Below are positions 45,245 to 53,549 of a stretch of DNA of 64,000 nucleotides, one piece after another (position 1 is the first letter of the stretch; every line of letters starts with the position of its first letter). The position numbers were made by a program, and so were the translations under genes. The notes under the pieces were generated by a model, which saw only the letters and a program-made list of their open reading frames with translations, made no database searches and was not told where the DNA came from. The stretch covers positions 3,727,001-3,791,000 of the forward strand of contig NZ_CP116339.1 in the NCBI RefSeq assembly GCF_028198165.1, given 5' to 3'. Origin of the DNA: Pseudoxanthomonas sp. JBR18 (lineage in GTDB: Bacteria; Pseudomonadota; Gammaproteobacteria; Xanthomonadales; Xanthomonadaceae).

Positions 45245-46054
45245 TCAGGGACTGAGAGCAAGCGCCGTGATACCACCCTTGGCCACGACCGCACCGGTGG
45301 CCACGCCGCCGGGCGCGCCGCCCGGCGGTTCCATGGTCACCGCCAGCAGGGCGTCGGTACTGAGCAGATCCCGCAGGCGGGCAGGCAGGGTGTGCTGCTG
45401 CGGATGGTCCGGATCGAGCAGGCCCATGGAGATGGCCTTGCCGCCCTTCGGGATGATCCACAATTCGGGCACGCGGCCCGGCTCACGAGCCGGGTGCATG
45501 GGCATGATCGTCATGCGTCCGCTGCGGGTATCCATCGTGGCCACATAGCCGGTCTGTCCGTCGTCGCTGGCCAGCGAGGCGACCATCTGCGGGATCGGCT
45601 GAGCGGGCGGTGTCGGCGCCTGCTGCGCGACCGGAGGCGTTGCGGTCGGGGGTGCCTGGCGCAGGAGCGAGACCAGGGCCAGCACCGCCACCATCGCCGT
45701 GGCCAGCCCGCCAATGCCAACGCCGCGCCACAGCCCAAGATTGTTCCAGAAGCCGGTGCGCGGCGATGATGCGGTGGCATGTCCGCCTCTGTCAGGCGCC
45801 GGTTGCAGCAGCCCCAGCGCGCTGCCGATACGGATCCAGAGATAGTCGGGCACCTCGATCGGCGCCACCTGGTCGACCAGCGGGGCAAGATGTTGCTCCC
45901 ATCGCTGCACGTCGGCGGCGAAGGCGGGATCCTGTTCAACCCGCGCGCGGGCGGCGGCATGCGCCTGCGGCTCCAGCACACCGAGCACGAACTCGCCGGC
46001 CAGGACCGATTCGCCAGGCGGATCCTGCTCGATGGTGTCAGGGGTCATGTTCAT
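45245..46054 (-). CDS. RskA-like anti-sigma factor
   Basis: The 269-aa protein has an N-terminal cytoplasmic domain that should bind the sigma factor (GEFVLGVLEPQAHAAARARV), one membrane helix (GIGGLATAMVAVLALVSLL, about residues 110-130), and a periplasmic RskA domain with PELWIIPKGGKAISMGLLD. It overlaps the sigma gene's stop as ATGA, which ties their expression. Cysteines for a zinc centre are absent, so it is not the ChrR type. Confidence 0.88.
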   Translation of the reverse strand: MNMTPDTIEQDPPGESVLAGEFVLGVLEPQAHAAARARVEQDPAFAADVQRWEQHLAPLVDQVAPIEVPDYLWIRIGSALGLLQPAPDRGGHATASSPRTGFWNNLGLWRGVGIGGLATAMVAVLALVSLLRQAPPTATPPVAQQAPTPPAQPIPQMVASLASDDGQTGYVATMDTRSGRMTIMPMHPAREPGRVPELWIIPKGGKAISMGLLDPDHPQQHTLPARLRDLLSTDALLAVTMEPPGGAPGGVATGAVVAKGGITALALSP

Positions 46055-46620
46055 CGTTCCAGGCACGCCTTGAGCTTGGCCAGGCTGCGGCGGATCCAGC
46101 TCTTGACCGTCCCCAAGGGCGTGCCGCTGCGGGTGGCGAGTTCTTCGTAGGTGCTGCCTTCGAAGAAGGCGGTGCGCACCAGGAGTCGACGGCGCGGCTC
46201 CAGCTCTTCCAGGCAGACGTCCAGGCCGTGGGCGTCCTGCGCGGCCTCGGTCACCTGATCGGCCCGCGGCGCGCCGTCCACCAGTTCCGGGCCAAGGTCG
46301 ATCGGGATGGCGCCGCGCTCCATGCGCGAGGCGCGCAGATGGTCGATCGCACGGTTGCGGGCCATCATCGCCATCCAGGTCAGGCCGCTGGCCTTGGCCG
46401 GATCGAACTGGCCGGCCTTGCGCCAGACATTGCTGTAGACCTCCTGCAGCACGTCCTCGGCTTCGCTGCGCTGGGACAGCAAGCGCATGCAGACCGCGAA
46501 CAGCCGTGGCGAGGTCATGCGATAGAGACGTTCAAAGGCGACCCCGTCGCCGCGTGCCGTGGCCAGCAACAACTGGTCGGCTTCGTCGGCAGCCCGGCTG
46601 CGCTCGGTGGAGTCCGCCAT
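46051..46620 (-). CDS. ECF RNA polymerase sigma factor
   Basis: The 189-aa sigma-70 family protein has region 2 (AFERLYRMTSPRLFAVCMRLL, EDVLQEVYSNVWRKAGQFDP, WMAMMARNRAIDHLR) and region 4 (EELATRSGTPLGTVKSWIRRSLAKL). It belongs to the group paired with RskA-type anti-sigma factors. It heads the operon that includes the desaturase and CFA-like genes, so these are likely targets. No firm ECF promoter could be read upstream. Confidence 0.92.
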   Translation of the reverse strand: MADSTERSRAADEADQLLLATARGDGVAFERLYRMTSPRLFAVCMRLLSQRSEAEDVLQEVYSNVWRKAGQFDPAKASGLTWMAMMARNRAIDHLRASRMERGAIPIDLGPELVDGAPRADQVTEAAQDAHGLDVCLEELEPRRRLLVRTAFFEGSTYEELATRSGTPLGTVKSWIRRSLAKLKACLER

Positions 46621-46702
46621 GCGGTGTTGGCCTTGTGAGGTCGTGGTGGCTTGTGGGTTCCGCGATCCTACAGAAATCACCGTCAACCCCGCCTCGACAT
46701 CT

Positions 46703-47083
46703 TCATGTGTGCTTGTTGCGCCATCGCAGGAACAGGGCCAGGCCGGAGAGGAACAGCACCCATTCGGCCGCGGCCAGCCCGATGGTCGTGGACTCCAACG
46801 GCCCATAACGGCTGATCGCGTAAGCCCGCCAGGCCACGATGGGTGCGTAGAACACCATCCCCAGGACCAGTCCGTTGCGTGGCTGCCGGCTGACGGCGAA
46901 GTAAGCAAAGAGGACGCCGATCCCGAATTCCATGCCGCCATAGACCGCCAGGAACTCGGTCTGGCCAGACGGCGTGAGCGCGGTGAAACCCACCGCATGG
47001 GCAGTGGCATCAGGCGCGACCGTGCACCAGATGGCCAGGCCGATGTAGAGCAGGGCGTTGAGCCACAGGTAAACGTTGACCAT
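46703..47083 (-). CDS. DUF4345 small membrane protein
   Basis: The 126-aa protein has four membrane helices and fits DUF4345 (TALTPSGQTEFLAVYGGMEF is the conserved loop). It lies 82 nt before the sigma factor gene on the same strand, so co-transcription is possible. No function can be assigned. Confidence 0.75.
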   Translation of the reverse strand: MVNVYLWLNALLYIGLAIWCTVAPDATAHAVGFTALTPSGQTEFLAVYGGMEFGIGVLFAYFAVSRQPRNGLVLGMVFYAPIVAWRAYAISRYGPLESTTIGLAAAEWVLFLSGLALFLRWRNKHT

Positions 47084-47179
47084 GTCGATCCTCCCAATGA
47101 AAGCTGACGCGAAGGCCGCATCAGCGGCTGATACGCCTGCGATGCGTGAGGCGCGGTGTCACGGGCGATTGGCGCAAGC

Positions 47180-47917
47180 CTACGCGGCACAGGTGCTCAC
47201 CAGTGGCATGGAGGATGCTTCCTGCATCTGGGCCTGGGTCGCGGTGCCAACCGTGTTGGCCGGAAATTCGATCCGGACCTTGGGATAGCGGCCCTTGGCA
47301 TCGCGGATATTGCCGACGCCTTCGAAACGCAGCAGGCGGCGGCTGTCATTGTCGTAAGTGACGGTGATGCTGGGTGCGATGCCGCCGTACCACGCGTCCA
47401 GGGTCAATCTGAATTGGCGGGTCCGGTCCTTGGCGGCGCCCGCCGCGATGCGCAGGTCCAGGTTGGCCTGCCGCGCGGGCACCAGAAATGCGATCCGGGT
47501 GTCCTGGTCCTTGGCCAGCGCCGTCCAGTGGTCGCGCACGTAGCGGTCGAAGCCCGCATCGATGACCTGGGCCGAGGCGCGCGGCAGCACCGCGGAGCGC
47601 TCCTTGCCGTCGGTGGCGCTGAAGACCTTTCGTGCGCTGCCGTGGCCACGCACGCCTTCGCGATATCGGGACCGTGCGTCGACCAGCTCGAAATCCGGTG
47701 CCGCGCTGCCGTCGGACACCCGCTTGCGCGCGAAGGGCTGGCCGTTTGGGCAGCGATAGAGCACGGTGCGTTGGCCGCCTTCGCCAATCCAATGCGATTC
47801 GGTGTACAGCATCCTGCCCGAGGCCGCGTACGCCTTGCCTTCGTAATGCGTGACGCCGGGCACGGCCGGGTCGGCCGCGGCCACCAGCGTCAAGGCGAGC
47901 GCTGTCAGCTTGAACAT
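47180..47917 (-). CDS. Hypothetical exported protein
   Basis: The 245-aa protein begins with a short hydrophobic segment (MFKLTALALTLVAAADPAVPG), consistent with a signal peptide. I do not recognise the rest. It contains SHWIGEGGQRTVLYRCPNGQ and an internal beta-rich region with PSITVTYDNDSRRLLRFEGV. It lies 96 nt upstream of the DUF4345 gene on the same strand. The only Cys residues visible are in the RCPNG loop and at the C-terminus. Confidence 0.7.
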   Translation of the reverse strand: MFKLTALALTLVAAADPAVPGVTHYEGKAYAASGRMLYTESHWIGEGGQRTVLYRCPNGQPFARKRVSDGSAAPDFELVDARSRYREGVRGHGSARKVFSATDGKERSAVLPRASAQVIDAGFDRYVRDHWTALAKDQDTRIAFLVPARQANLDLRIAAGAAKDRTRQFRLTLDAWYGGIAPSITVTYDNDSRRLLRFEGVGNIRDAKGRYPKVRIEFPANTVGTATQAQMQEASSMPLVSTCAA

Positions 47918-48076
47918 GTCCCACCTGTGCGATCTGCGATGCCCTGCTTACGCAGCCGGCGTCGGCTTGGATGCAGCCGGGCGGTTGTCTGACCCGCCGG
48001 CAGGCCTGGCCCCGATGGCGCGTTGGCGTCCTCGCCCTGAAGCTGGCAGCACCCAGGCGTGCAAAGGAGTGCCGCG

Positions 48077-48493
48077 ATGAAGATGCTGCTGATCGTCGGG
48101 CTTTGCCTGATGGCCGGACATGGCGCTGCGCAAACGGTCTACAAATGTCGCCACGCGAACGGCGAAGTGGTCTACCAGTCCGCGGTCTGCCCGGGATTCA
48201 CCGAGAAACAATGGACGGCCACTCCAGCGCCTGCAGCAGGAAGCGGCGCCTCCCTGGCGCGTGCAGCGGCCGAACGCAGCATCGAGCGCGACCGCCAGTC
48301 CCTGAAGGACAGCAACCGCGCCGCCCCCGTGCGCCCAGGCCGTCACGCCAAGATGCGCGCCACGCGCAGGGCGCCCACTGCATGTGAACGCGCACGCCTC
48401 GCACGCGCAGCCGCGCACGAGCGGCGTGGCGTGCGCTGGTCCTTCGACGATGCCTCGAGGTCCGATGCGCGGGTGTTCAAGGCTTGCCGATGA
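48077..48493 (+). CDS. DUF4124-like exported protein
   Basis: The 138-aa protein has a signal peptide (MKMLLIVGLCLMAGHGAAQ), then TVYKCRHANGEVVYQSAVCPG, the short Cys-paired DUF4124-type motif common in xanthomonads. The C-terminal half is rich in Arg and Ala, possibly a coil. AAAGGAG lies upstream of ATG 48077. An ATG six codons earlier is less likely. Function is unknown. Confidence 0.75.
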   Translation: MKMLLIVGLCLMAGHGAAQTVYKCRHANGEVVYQSAVCPGFTEKQWTATPAPAAGSGASLARAAAERSIERDRQSLKDSNRAAPVRPGRHAKMRATRRAPTACERARLARAAAHERRGVRWSFDDASRSDARVFKACR

Positions 48494-48561
48494 AACCTGG
48501 CCATGATTTGACTGGCTTGATCATCGCGACGCGACGCACCCGATGGCCAGAGCCTCAGACG

Positions 48562-48650
48562 CCGGCCCGTTGGACAGCGTCGCTGCGGCGGGCCGGTCAT
48601 TGCGTCCAGGCCAGCGCAACCAGGTTGGCGTGTTCCCGGAAGAACACGCC
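48562..48650. other. Two hairpins between the DUF4124-like gene and the carrier-TE gene
   Basis: CCGGCCCG (48562-48569) pairs with CGGGCCGG (48589-48596). A second, perfect 9-bp stem, GGCGTGTTC with GAACACGCC (48627-48650), has a 6-nt loop. They lie between convergent genes and may terminate both. Neither has a clear T-tract. Confidence 0.45.
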
Positions 48651-48661
48651 GGGGATCGACG

Positions 48662-49690
48662 CTACTGAAGCACTGCTTCCATCAATTCGGCTTCAGCCGG
48701 CGGGCTGCCCGCTGTCCTGCGCACCGCCGCCTCGATGATCGGCGTAATGATCAGGATGGAACTGCGTCGCAGCAACTCCGTGTGGAGGGTTGGCAGGCGC
48801 ACGGTCTCGATGCCAGGGCAGAGTTCAGCCCAGCGCGTTGCAGTGCGCGGACTGAGCTCTTCGCTGAGCACCAACAGTGCTGGGCCCTCGAACGGGAGTG
48901 GATGCCAGCGCTCCAGGGCGCTCAGTCGGAAGCGCCAGATCAACGAGCGCTGGCAGCGCACGACCCAACTGGGCCGCAAGCGTTCGAGCGCGGCCATGAC
49001 CAGCCGACGACCGAGGCGGGTGGCGCCCATCAGATGCAAGGCAAAGGTGCTCCAGTCGCGATACCGCTGGCGCCATTTGGCCGCGTCGGGCACCACCGGC
49101 GTGTCGAAAATGCCGAGCCACGCGACACGGCGCCCGGAGGATCTCAGCACGTGAGCGGCCTGGACGGCAGCGGCACCTCCGAAGCTGTAGCCCGCCAGAA
49201 AGAGATCGCCCGTGGGAGCGACGCGTTCAATCTCCGCGACGCCAAGCGCAGCGGTGGCAACCAGATCGGTCAGCACGGCGGTGGGCGCATCGAGGCCAGG
49301 CGGCTCGATGGTGTGAAAGCGGACCCGGTCTCCGAACGAGCGCCTGAATTCAGCCAGCATCGGCTCATCGCCGAAAATCCCGGTAAACAGGAAGATCGTC
49401 ACCACGCCTTCGGCCGTGGTACGGGGTGCACCACCCGTGTTTTCGGTGGAGCTTCCCAACGAGCTTGCCAGTTCGATCGCCGTCAACTGCGGGTCGAATT
49501 GATCGTATGAAAGCCTGCGGCCGAGTGCCTTCTCCAGCCCCAGCAGCAGGTGCAAGGTGCACAGCGAATCGCCGCCGGCATCCTCCCAGCTTTGCGTCTC
49601 ATCGCAGGGAAACCCGAGCACTTCGCTCCAGACTTCCTGGACCGTCGTCAACAGCTTTGGCTGTTCTATCGAGCGCACTGGGGTATTCAT
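48662..49690 (-). CDS. Carrier protein-thioesterase (NRPS-like)
   Basis: The 342-aa protein has an N-terminal peptidyl-carrier domain with the phosphopantetheine site GGDSL, followed by an alpha/beta-hydrolase thioesterase. The thioesterase shows GYSFGG (nucleophile Ser), FDTPVVPD (Asp) and LHTELL (His). It starts within the stop of the upstream adenylation gene (ATGA). No condensation domain is present in either gene, so the pair may release a single activated acid or pass it to a partner elsewhere. Confidence 0.88.
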   Translation of the reverse strand: MNTPVRSIEQPKLLTTVQEVWSEVLGFPCDETQSWEDAGGDSLCTLHLLLGLEKALGRRLSYDQFDPQLTAIELASSLGSSTENTGGAPRTTAEGVVTIFLFTGIFGDEPMLAEFRRSFGDRVRFHTIEPPGLDAPTAVLTDLVATAALGVAEIERVAPTGDLFLAGYSFGGAAAVQAAHVLRSSGRRVAWLGIFDTPVVPDAAKWRQRYRDWSTFALHLMGATRLGRRLVMAALERLRPSWVVRCQRSLIWRFRLSALERWHPLPFEGPALLVLSEELSPRTATRWAELCPGIETVRLPTLHTELLRRSSILIITPIIEAAVRRTAGSPPAEAELMEAVLQ

Positions 49691-51312
49691 GCGATGCTGA
49701 CCGAGACGTCAGGCGTGTTGAGGCGGGCCAGCAACGACAGGCCGTCGAGCTTGCCGTTCGGCAATCGCGGCATGGCATCGACCACAAGGATCCTGGAAGG
49801 GATCATGAAGCTGGGCAGCACACGCCGTAGTTCGGCACGCAACAGCGCGGGCAGCTTCGCCCCGTCGCACCGCGGGTCGGCAACGACGAAGGCCAGCAGT
49901 CGCGGCCCTTCGCTGCGGGGTTCGACGACGACTTCGGCTTCGCGGACTTCGGGCAATGCACGCAGGGCCACTTCGATCTCGCCTGGCTCCAGACGCTGGC
50001 CATTGACCTTGATCATCCGATCCTTGCGGCCCAGGACGGTAAAGACACCATCCCCGTGGTAACGGGCCACATCGCCCGTCTTATAGATGCGTGAGCCAGC
50101 GTCGTCCTGGTCCGGCAACAGGCGCCCTGGGACCAACTGGTCATCGTTCCATTCGCCGAGCGCATTGTATCTGCTGCGAATCCACAGTTCGCCCGGTTCG
50201 CCGTCGCTGCAGCTGATGCCATCGTCGCCGACGATGGCGGCCATGGTGTCCGGTTGAAGGATGCCGGCCGCCACGCGCACCGGGTCGTACGCATCGTCAT
50301 CATCTGCAAACCACTGCAGACCGCTCGATTCAGTCGCGCCATACGTGGACCGGATGAAGCATCCTTCCGGCAGCGACTGGCGCAGCGCCACGACGTCGGC
50401 CTTGAGCAGCGGCTCGCCGTAAGCGTGCACCACGCGCAGGCCTGCGAAGCTGCTGCGTGCTTCGGGAAGGCGCGCCAGGCCGCGCAGCATCGAGGGTGCT
50501 GCGCGCAGTTGGGTGACCGGCCTGGACGCCAAGGTCTCGAGCAGGCCGCCGAGCCCAGCGCTTTTGATATCCACGACCTGGGTGGCCGCAGCGGCCAGCG
50601 GCGCGCTCAGGAACCCCGCGAAACCGGCCAGGGATGCGGGCGACGACAGCGACAGCATCCGGTCGTGATGGGTCAAGTGCACCGAATCATGGTGAATGCG
50701 GACCCAGTTCATCATCGCGCGTTGGCTGTGCACGATCAGCTTGGGGCGACCCGAGCTGCCCGAAGTGCAGACGATGACGGCAGGAGCGTCCAGATCGACC
50801 GGGAGGGTCTGGAACTCGGGCTGCGAGCCGCAGGCAACGCGTGGATCGACCGCCAGCACCAAGGCTCCCGCATACGCGGAACGGTGATGATGCGGCTCGG
50901 CCAGCACCAGCTTGATGCGGGCCCGTTCGACGATGTCCATATTGCGCGCATCGGGCGAAGCCGCATCGAGTGGCACCATGACCCGACCCGCCATCAGGCA
51001 GGCGAACACGGCGACCATGTAGGCAGCGCCGGCCGGCAGCAGAAGGCCGACATGGGAGTCCTCTGGCACGGCGTGGGTGATCTGGCCAGCCAGCCCCGCG
51101 GCGCGTTGCCAAAGGTCCTCCAGGGTCGTCACGCCGCCAGCTTCTTCGACTGCGATGGCTTCGGGCCACTGGACAACCATCTCTCGCAGGCTGTCGACCA
51201 GGGGGCGCCCAGTCGCCGGATCGCCAAAAGGCTGGTAATCGTGGTCGACCGGACCACGGTGGTCCGGCGGGATGTGGGGCGTCGCAATCCAGTGCATCGG
51301 GGCGTTGGTCAT
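49687..51312 (-). CDS. Stand-alone adenylation protein (NRPS-like)
   Basis: The 541-aa protein has the adenylate-forming core motifs: A3 TSGSSGRPK, A5 YGATESSG, A7 YKTGDVARY, A8 GRKDRMIKVNGQRLEPGE and A10 PNGKLDG with the catalytic Lys. The A4 region reads LSLSSPASLAGFAGF and lacks the Asp (position 235 in PheA) that binds an alpha-amino group. The substrate may therefore not be a normal alpha-amino acid. The start follows an AT-rich stretch (51313-51350) without a ribosome-binding site. It overlaps the carrier-TE gene by 4 nt. Confidence 0.85.
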   Translation of the reverse strand: MTNAPMHWIATPHIPPDHRGPVDHDYQPFGDPATGRPLVDSLREMVVQWPEAIAVEEAGGVTTLEDLWQRAAGLAGQITHAVPEDSHVGLLLPAGAAYMVAVFACLMAGRVMVPLDAASPDARNMDIVERARIKLVLAEPHHHRSAYAGALVLAVDPRVACGSQPEFQTLPVDLDAPAVIVCTSGSSGRPKLIVHSQRAMMNWVRIHHDSVHLTHHDRMLSLSSPASLAGFAGFLSAPLAAAATQVVDIKSAGLGGLLETLASRPVTQLRAAPSMLRGLARLPEARSSFAGLRVVHAYGEPLLKADVVALRQSLPEGCFIRSTYGATESSGLQWFADDDDAYDPVRVAAGILQPDTMAAIVGDDGISCSDGEPGELWIRSRYNALGEWNDDQLVPGRLLPDQDDAGSRIYKTGDVARYHGDGVFTVLGRKDRMIKVNGQRLEPGEIEVALRALPEVREAEVVVEPRSEGPRLLAFVVADPRCDGAKLPALLRAELRRVLPSFMIPSRILVVDAMPRLPNGKLDGLSLLARLNTPDVSVSIA

Positions 51313-51941
51313 TTTTTTATATTGTGTCGCAGTCGAAAATTTTTATGTGAAGCCAGCTTGATGCGCCGCGAGCCTGACTGGCCGTATGTGCGCCCCCGGG
51401 TATGGGGAACGCATTTAGCGTCGGAATCCTGACAAGTTGGACAGAATCGAAATGGTCCAGCCATTGGACCGGCCAGGAATCAGCCGCGCTAACGCAGCCG
51501 AGCGTCGCCGGCGGTCCGCGCCAGGCGCGCACCGACTGACCGGGACGAGGGATGCGCGGCAAAGCCCAGCGGCGCTGGCCGCGCGAGACGGTGAGGGCCG
51601 GCGCCGGACAGTGGTTCTAGACGTATCGATCGACGGGGCGATACCTGCAAGCCAACGTAGGGCTGCCCAGCAGCGCAGATCACGACGGTCTTCAGGAGGG
51701 CTCGATCTTTCACCACGACCGCGTTCTTACCGCCCATTCCCAGGCACGCACCGGTGCTTCGACTGATGCATATGCATCCATATGACCCATGACGTTGCGC
51801 GATGCGACAGGGCACGCAATGGGCGATCCGCTCCCAGGATCGGGGGCCATGCGCGCCCTCGGATTCACGCATGCCTGACCCTGGTTGGTGGAGGCTAGGG
51901 CATCACGCAAATCCCCCACCCAGCTAGAGGACTAGCCAGGC
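51313..51941. other. Intergenic region upstream of the adenylation gene and the paoABC operon
   Basis: This 629-nt stretch separates divergently transcribed units. It holds an AT-rich segment next to the adenylation gene and a 14-nt palindrome at 51765-51778. Minus-strand ORFs cross it (for example 51489-51872). One shows a short aldehyde-dehydrogenase-like block (GMGGKNAVVV), but no convincing gene can be built. Promoters for both units should lie here, but I cannot place them. Confidence 0.5.
51765..51778. promoter_or_regulatory. Perfect 14-nt palindrome GATGCATATGCATC
   Basis: This perfect inverted repeat lies 164 nt upstream of the paoA start, in a region of locally lower GC. It is followed at once by a second partial copy (CATATG). 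Its position suggests an operator of a dimeric regulator for the aldehyde oxidoreductase operon. The cognate protein is unknown. Confidence 0.5.
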
Positions 51942-52601
51942 ATGAACAATCCCTTGCACGACCTCAAGATCACCCGTCGCGAAATGATCGCCGCCAGCGG
52001 GGTTTCGGCCGCCGGCGTTGCGGCAGGCAGCATGGTCGCTGCCCCCGTGCAGGCGATGGTCGCCAGGGCCCCCAGAGCCGAGACCGTCTCAACCGCCAAG
52101 GTCACGCTGGAGGTCAACGGCAAGCCGACCACGTTGGAACTGGACACACGCACCACGCTGCTCGACGCACTGCGTGAGCACCTCAAGCTCACCGGAACGA
52201 AGAAGGGCTGCGATCACGGCCAATGTGGGGCCTGCACGGCCATCGTCGATGGCCGCCGCATCAATACCTGCCTGACCTTCGCGGTCATGCACGATGGCGC
52301 GAAGATCACCACGATTGAAGGGCTGGGCCAGCCCGATGCGCTGCATCCCATGCAGGCGGCGTTCGTCAAGCACGACGGCTATCAGTGCGGCTACTGCACC
52401 CCGGGCCAGATCTGCTCGGCGGTGACTGTGCTGGAAGAGATCAAGCAGGGCATTCCCAGCCACGTCACCGAAGACCTGAACGCCCCTGGCAAGTTCACGC
52501 CGGAGGAAGTGCGCGAGCGCATGAGCGGCAACATCTGCCGCTGCGGTGCGTACTCCAACATCCTGGATGCGATCAGCGAAGTGGCGGGGGAGAACGCATG
52601 A
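51942..52601 (+). CDS. paoA: Aldehyde oxidoreductase [2Fe-2S] subunit PaoA
   Basis: This is the iron-sulfur subunit of a periplasmic molybdenum aldehyde oxidoreductase. The 219-aa protein has a Tat signal ([16 protein letters not shown]), then the plant-type cluster ([25 protein letters not shown]) and the second cluster ([24 protein letters not shown]). This is the YagT/PaoA pattern. Folded export through Tat brings the whole complex to the periplasm. It overlaps paoB by 4 nt. Confidence 0.94.
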   Translation: MNNPLHDLKITRREMIAASGVSAAGVAAGSMVAAPVQAMVARAPRAETVSTAKVTLEVNGKPTTLELDTRTTLLDALREHLKLTGTKKGCDHGQCGACTAIVDGRRINTCLTFAVMHDGAKITTIEGLGQPDALHPMQAAFVKHDGYQCGYCTPGQICSAVTVLEEIKQGIPSHVTEDLNAPGKFTPEEVRERMSGNICRCGAYSNILDAISEVAGENA

Positions 52602-53548
52602 AAGCCTTCACATACGCGCGCGCGAGCTCCGCAGCCGAGGCCGCGCAGGCGCTGACGGACCATCCGGATGCGAAATTCATCGCCGGCGGGACCAACCTGA
52701 TCGACCTGATGAAGCTGCAGATCGAGACGCCGACCCATCTGGTGGATGTCAACGCCTTGGAACTCGATGCGATCGAGCCGATCGAAGACGGCGGCCTGCG
52801 GATTGGCGCACTGGTTCGCAACACCGACCTGGCCGCCGATGCACGGGTGCGCAAGGACTATCCGCTGTTGACCCGCGCCCTGGTGGCCGGCGCGTCCGGT
52901 CAGCTGCGCAACAAGGCCACGACAGCCGGCAATCTGCTGCAGCGCACGAGGTGCCCGTATTTCTACGACACCAACCAGGCCTGCAACAAACGCCTGCCGG
53001 GCAGTGGCTGTGCCGCCGCGGAAGGCTTCAACCGGCAGCTGGCCATTGTCGGTGCCAGCCCCGCATGTATCGCCACCCATCCCAGCGACATGGCCGTGGC
53101 CATGCGCGCACTGGACGCCAAGGTGGAGACGGTCAAGCCGGACGGACAGACCCGCGTGATTGCCCTGGACCAGTTGTATCGCGCACCGGGGACCACGCCG
53201 CACCTGGAGACCACGCTGGAGCGCGGTGAACTGATCACCGCGGTGACCCTGCCCAAGCCGGCGGGCGGCAAGCAGGTCTACCACAAGGTCCGCGACCGCG
53301 CGTCCTATGCTTTTGCCCTGATCTCCGTGGCCGCGATCGTGCAGCCCGACGGCACCGGCGCGGTCGCACTTGGCGGCGTGGCCTATAAGCCGTGGCGCGA
53401 CCCCGCCGCCGACGCCCAGATGCCCAACGGGGCCAAGGCCGTGGTGGACACCCTCCTGGCCGGCGCCAAAACCACCGAACACAACGCCTTCAAGCTGCCG
53501 CTGGTGGAGCGGACGCTGGGCGCCATCCTGGCCGAAGCGAGGGCATGA
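52598..53548 (+). CDS. paoB: Aldehyde oxidoreductase FAD subunit PaoB
   Basis: The 316-aa protein is the FAD-binding subunit. FAD contacts include [18 protein letters not shown] and [19 protein letters not shown]. It also has the extra [4Fe-4S] insertion ([20 protein letters not shown], followed by C), present in E. coli PaoB but absent from most xanthine dehydrogenases. ATG 52598 overlaps the paoA stop as ATGA. The long upstream extension of the ORF is not coding. Confidence 0.94.
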   Translation: MKAFTYARASSAAEAAQALTDHPDAKFIAGGTNLIDLMKLQIETPTHLVDVNALELDAIEPIEDGGLRIGALVRNTDLAADARVRKDYPLLTRALVAGASGQLRNKATTAGNLLQRTRCPYFYDTNQACNKRLPGSGCAAAEGFNRQLAIVGASPACIATHPSDMAVAMRALDAKVETVKPDGQTRVIALDQLYRAPGTTPHLETTLERGELITAVTLPKPAGGKQVYHKVRDRASYAFALISVAAIVQPDGTGAVALGGVAYKPWRDPAADAQMPNGAKAVVDTLLAGAKTTEHNAFKLPLVERTLGAILAEARA

Positions 53549-53549
53549 G

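Noticed and set aside
46621..46702. GGAACC-based ECF promoter upstream of the sigma gene
   Set aside because: A GGAACC is present on the minus strand (46656-46661), but no convincing -10 lies at the right distance, so autoregulation is not claimed.
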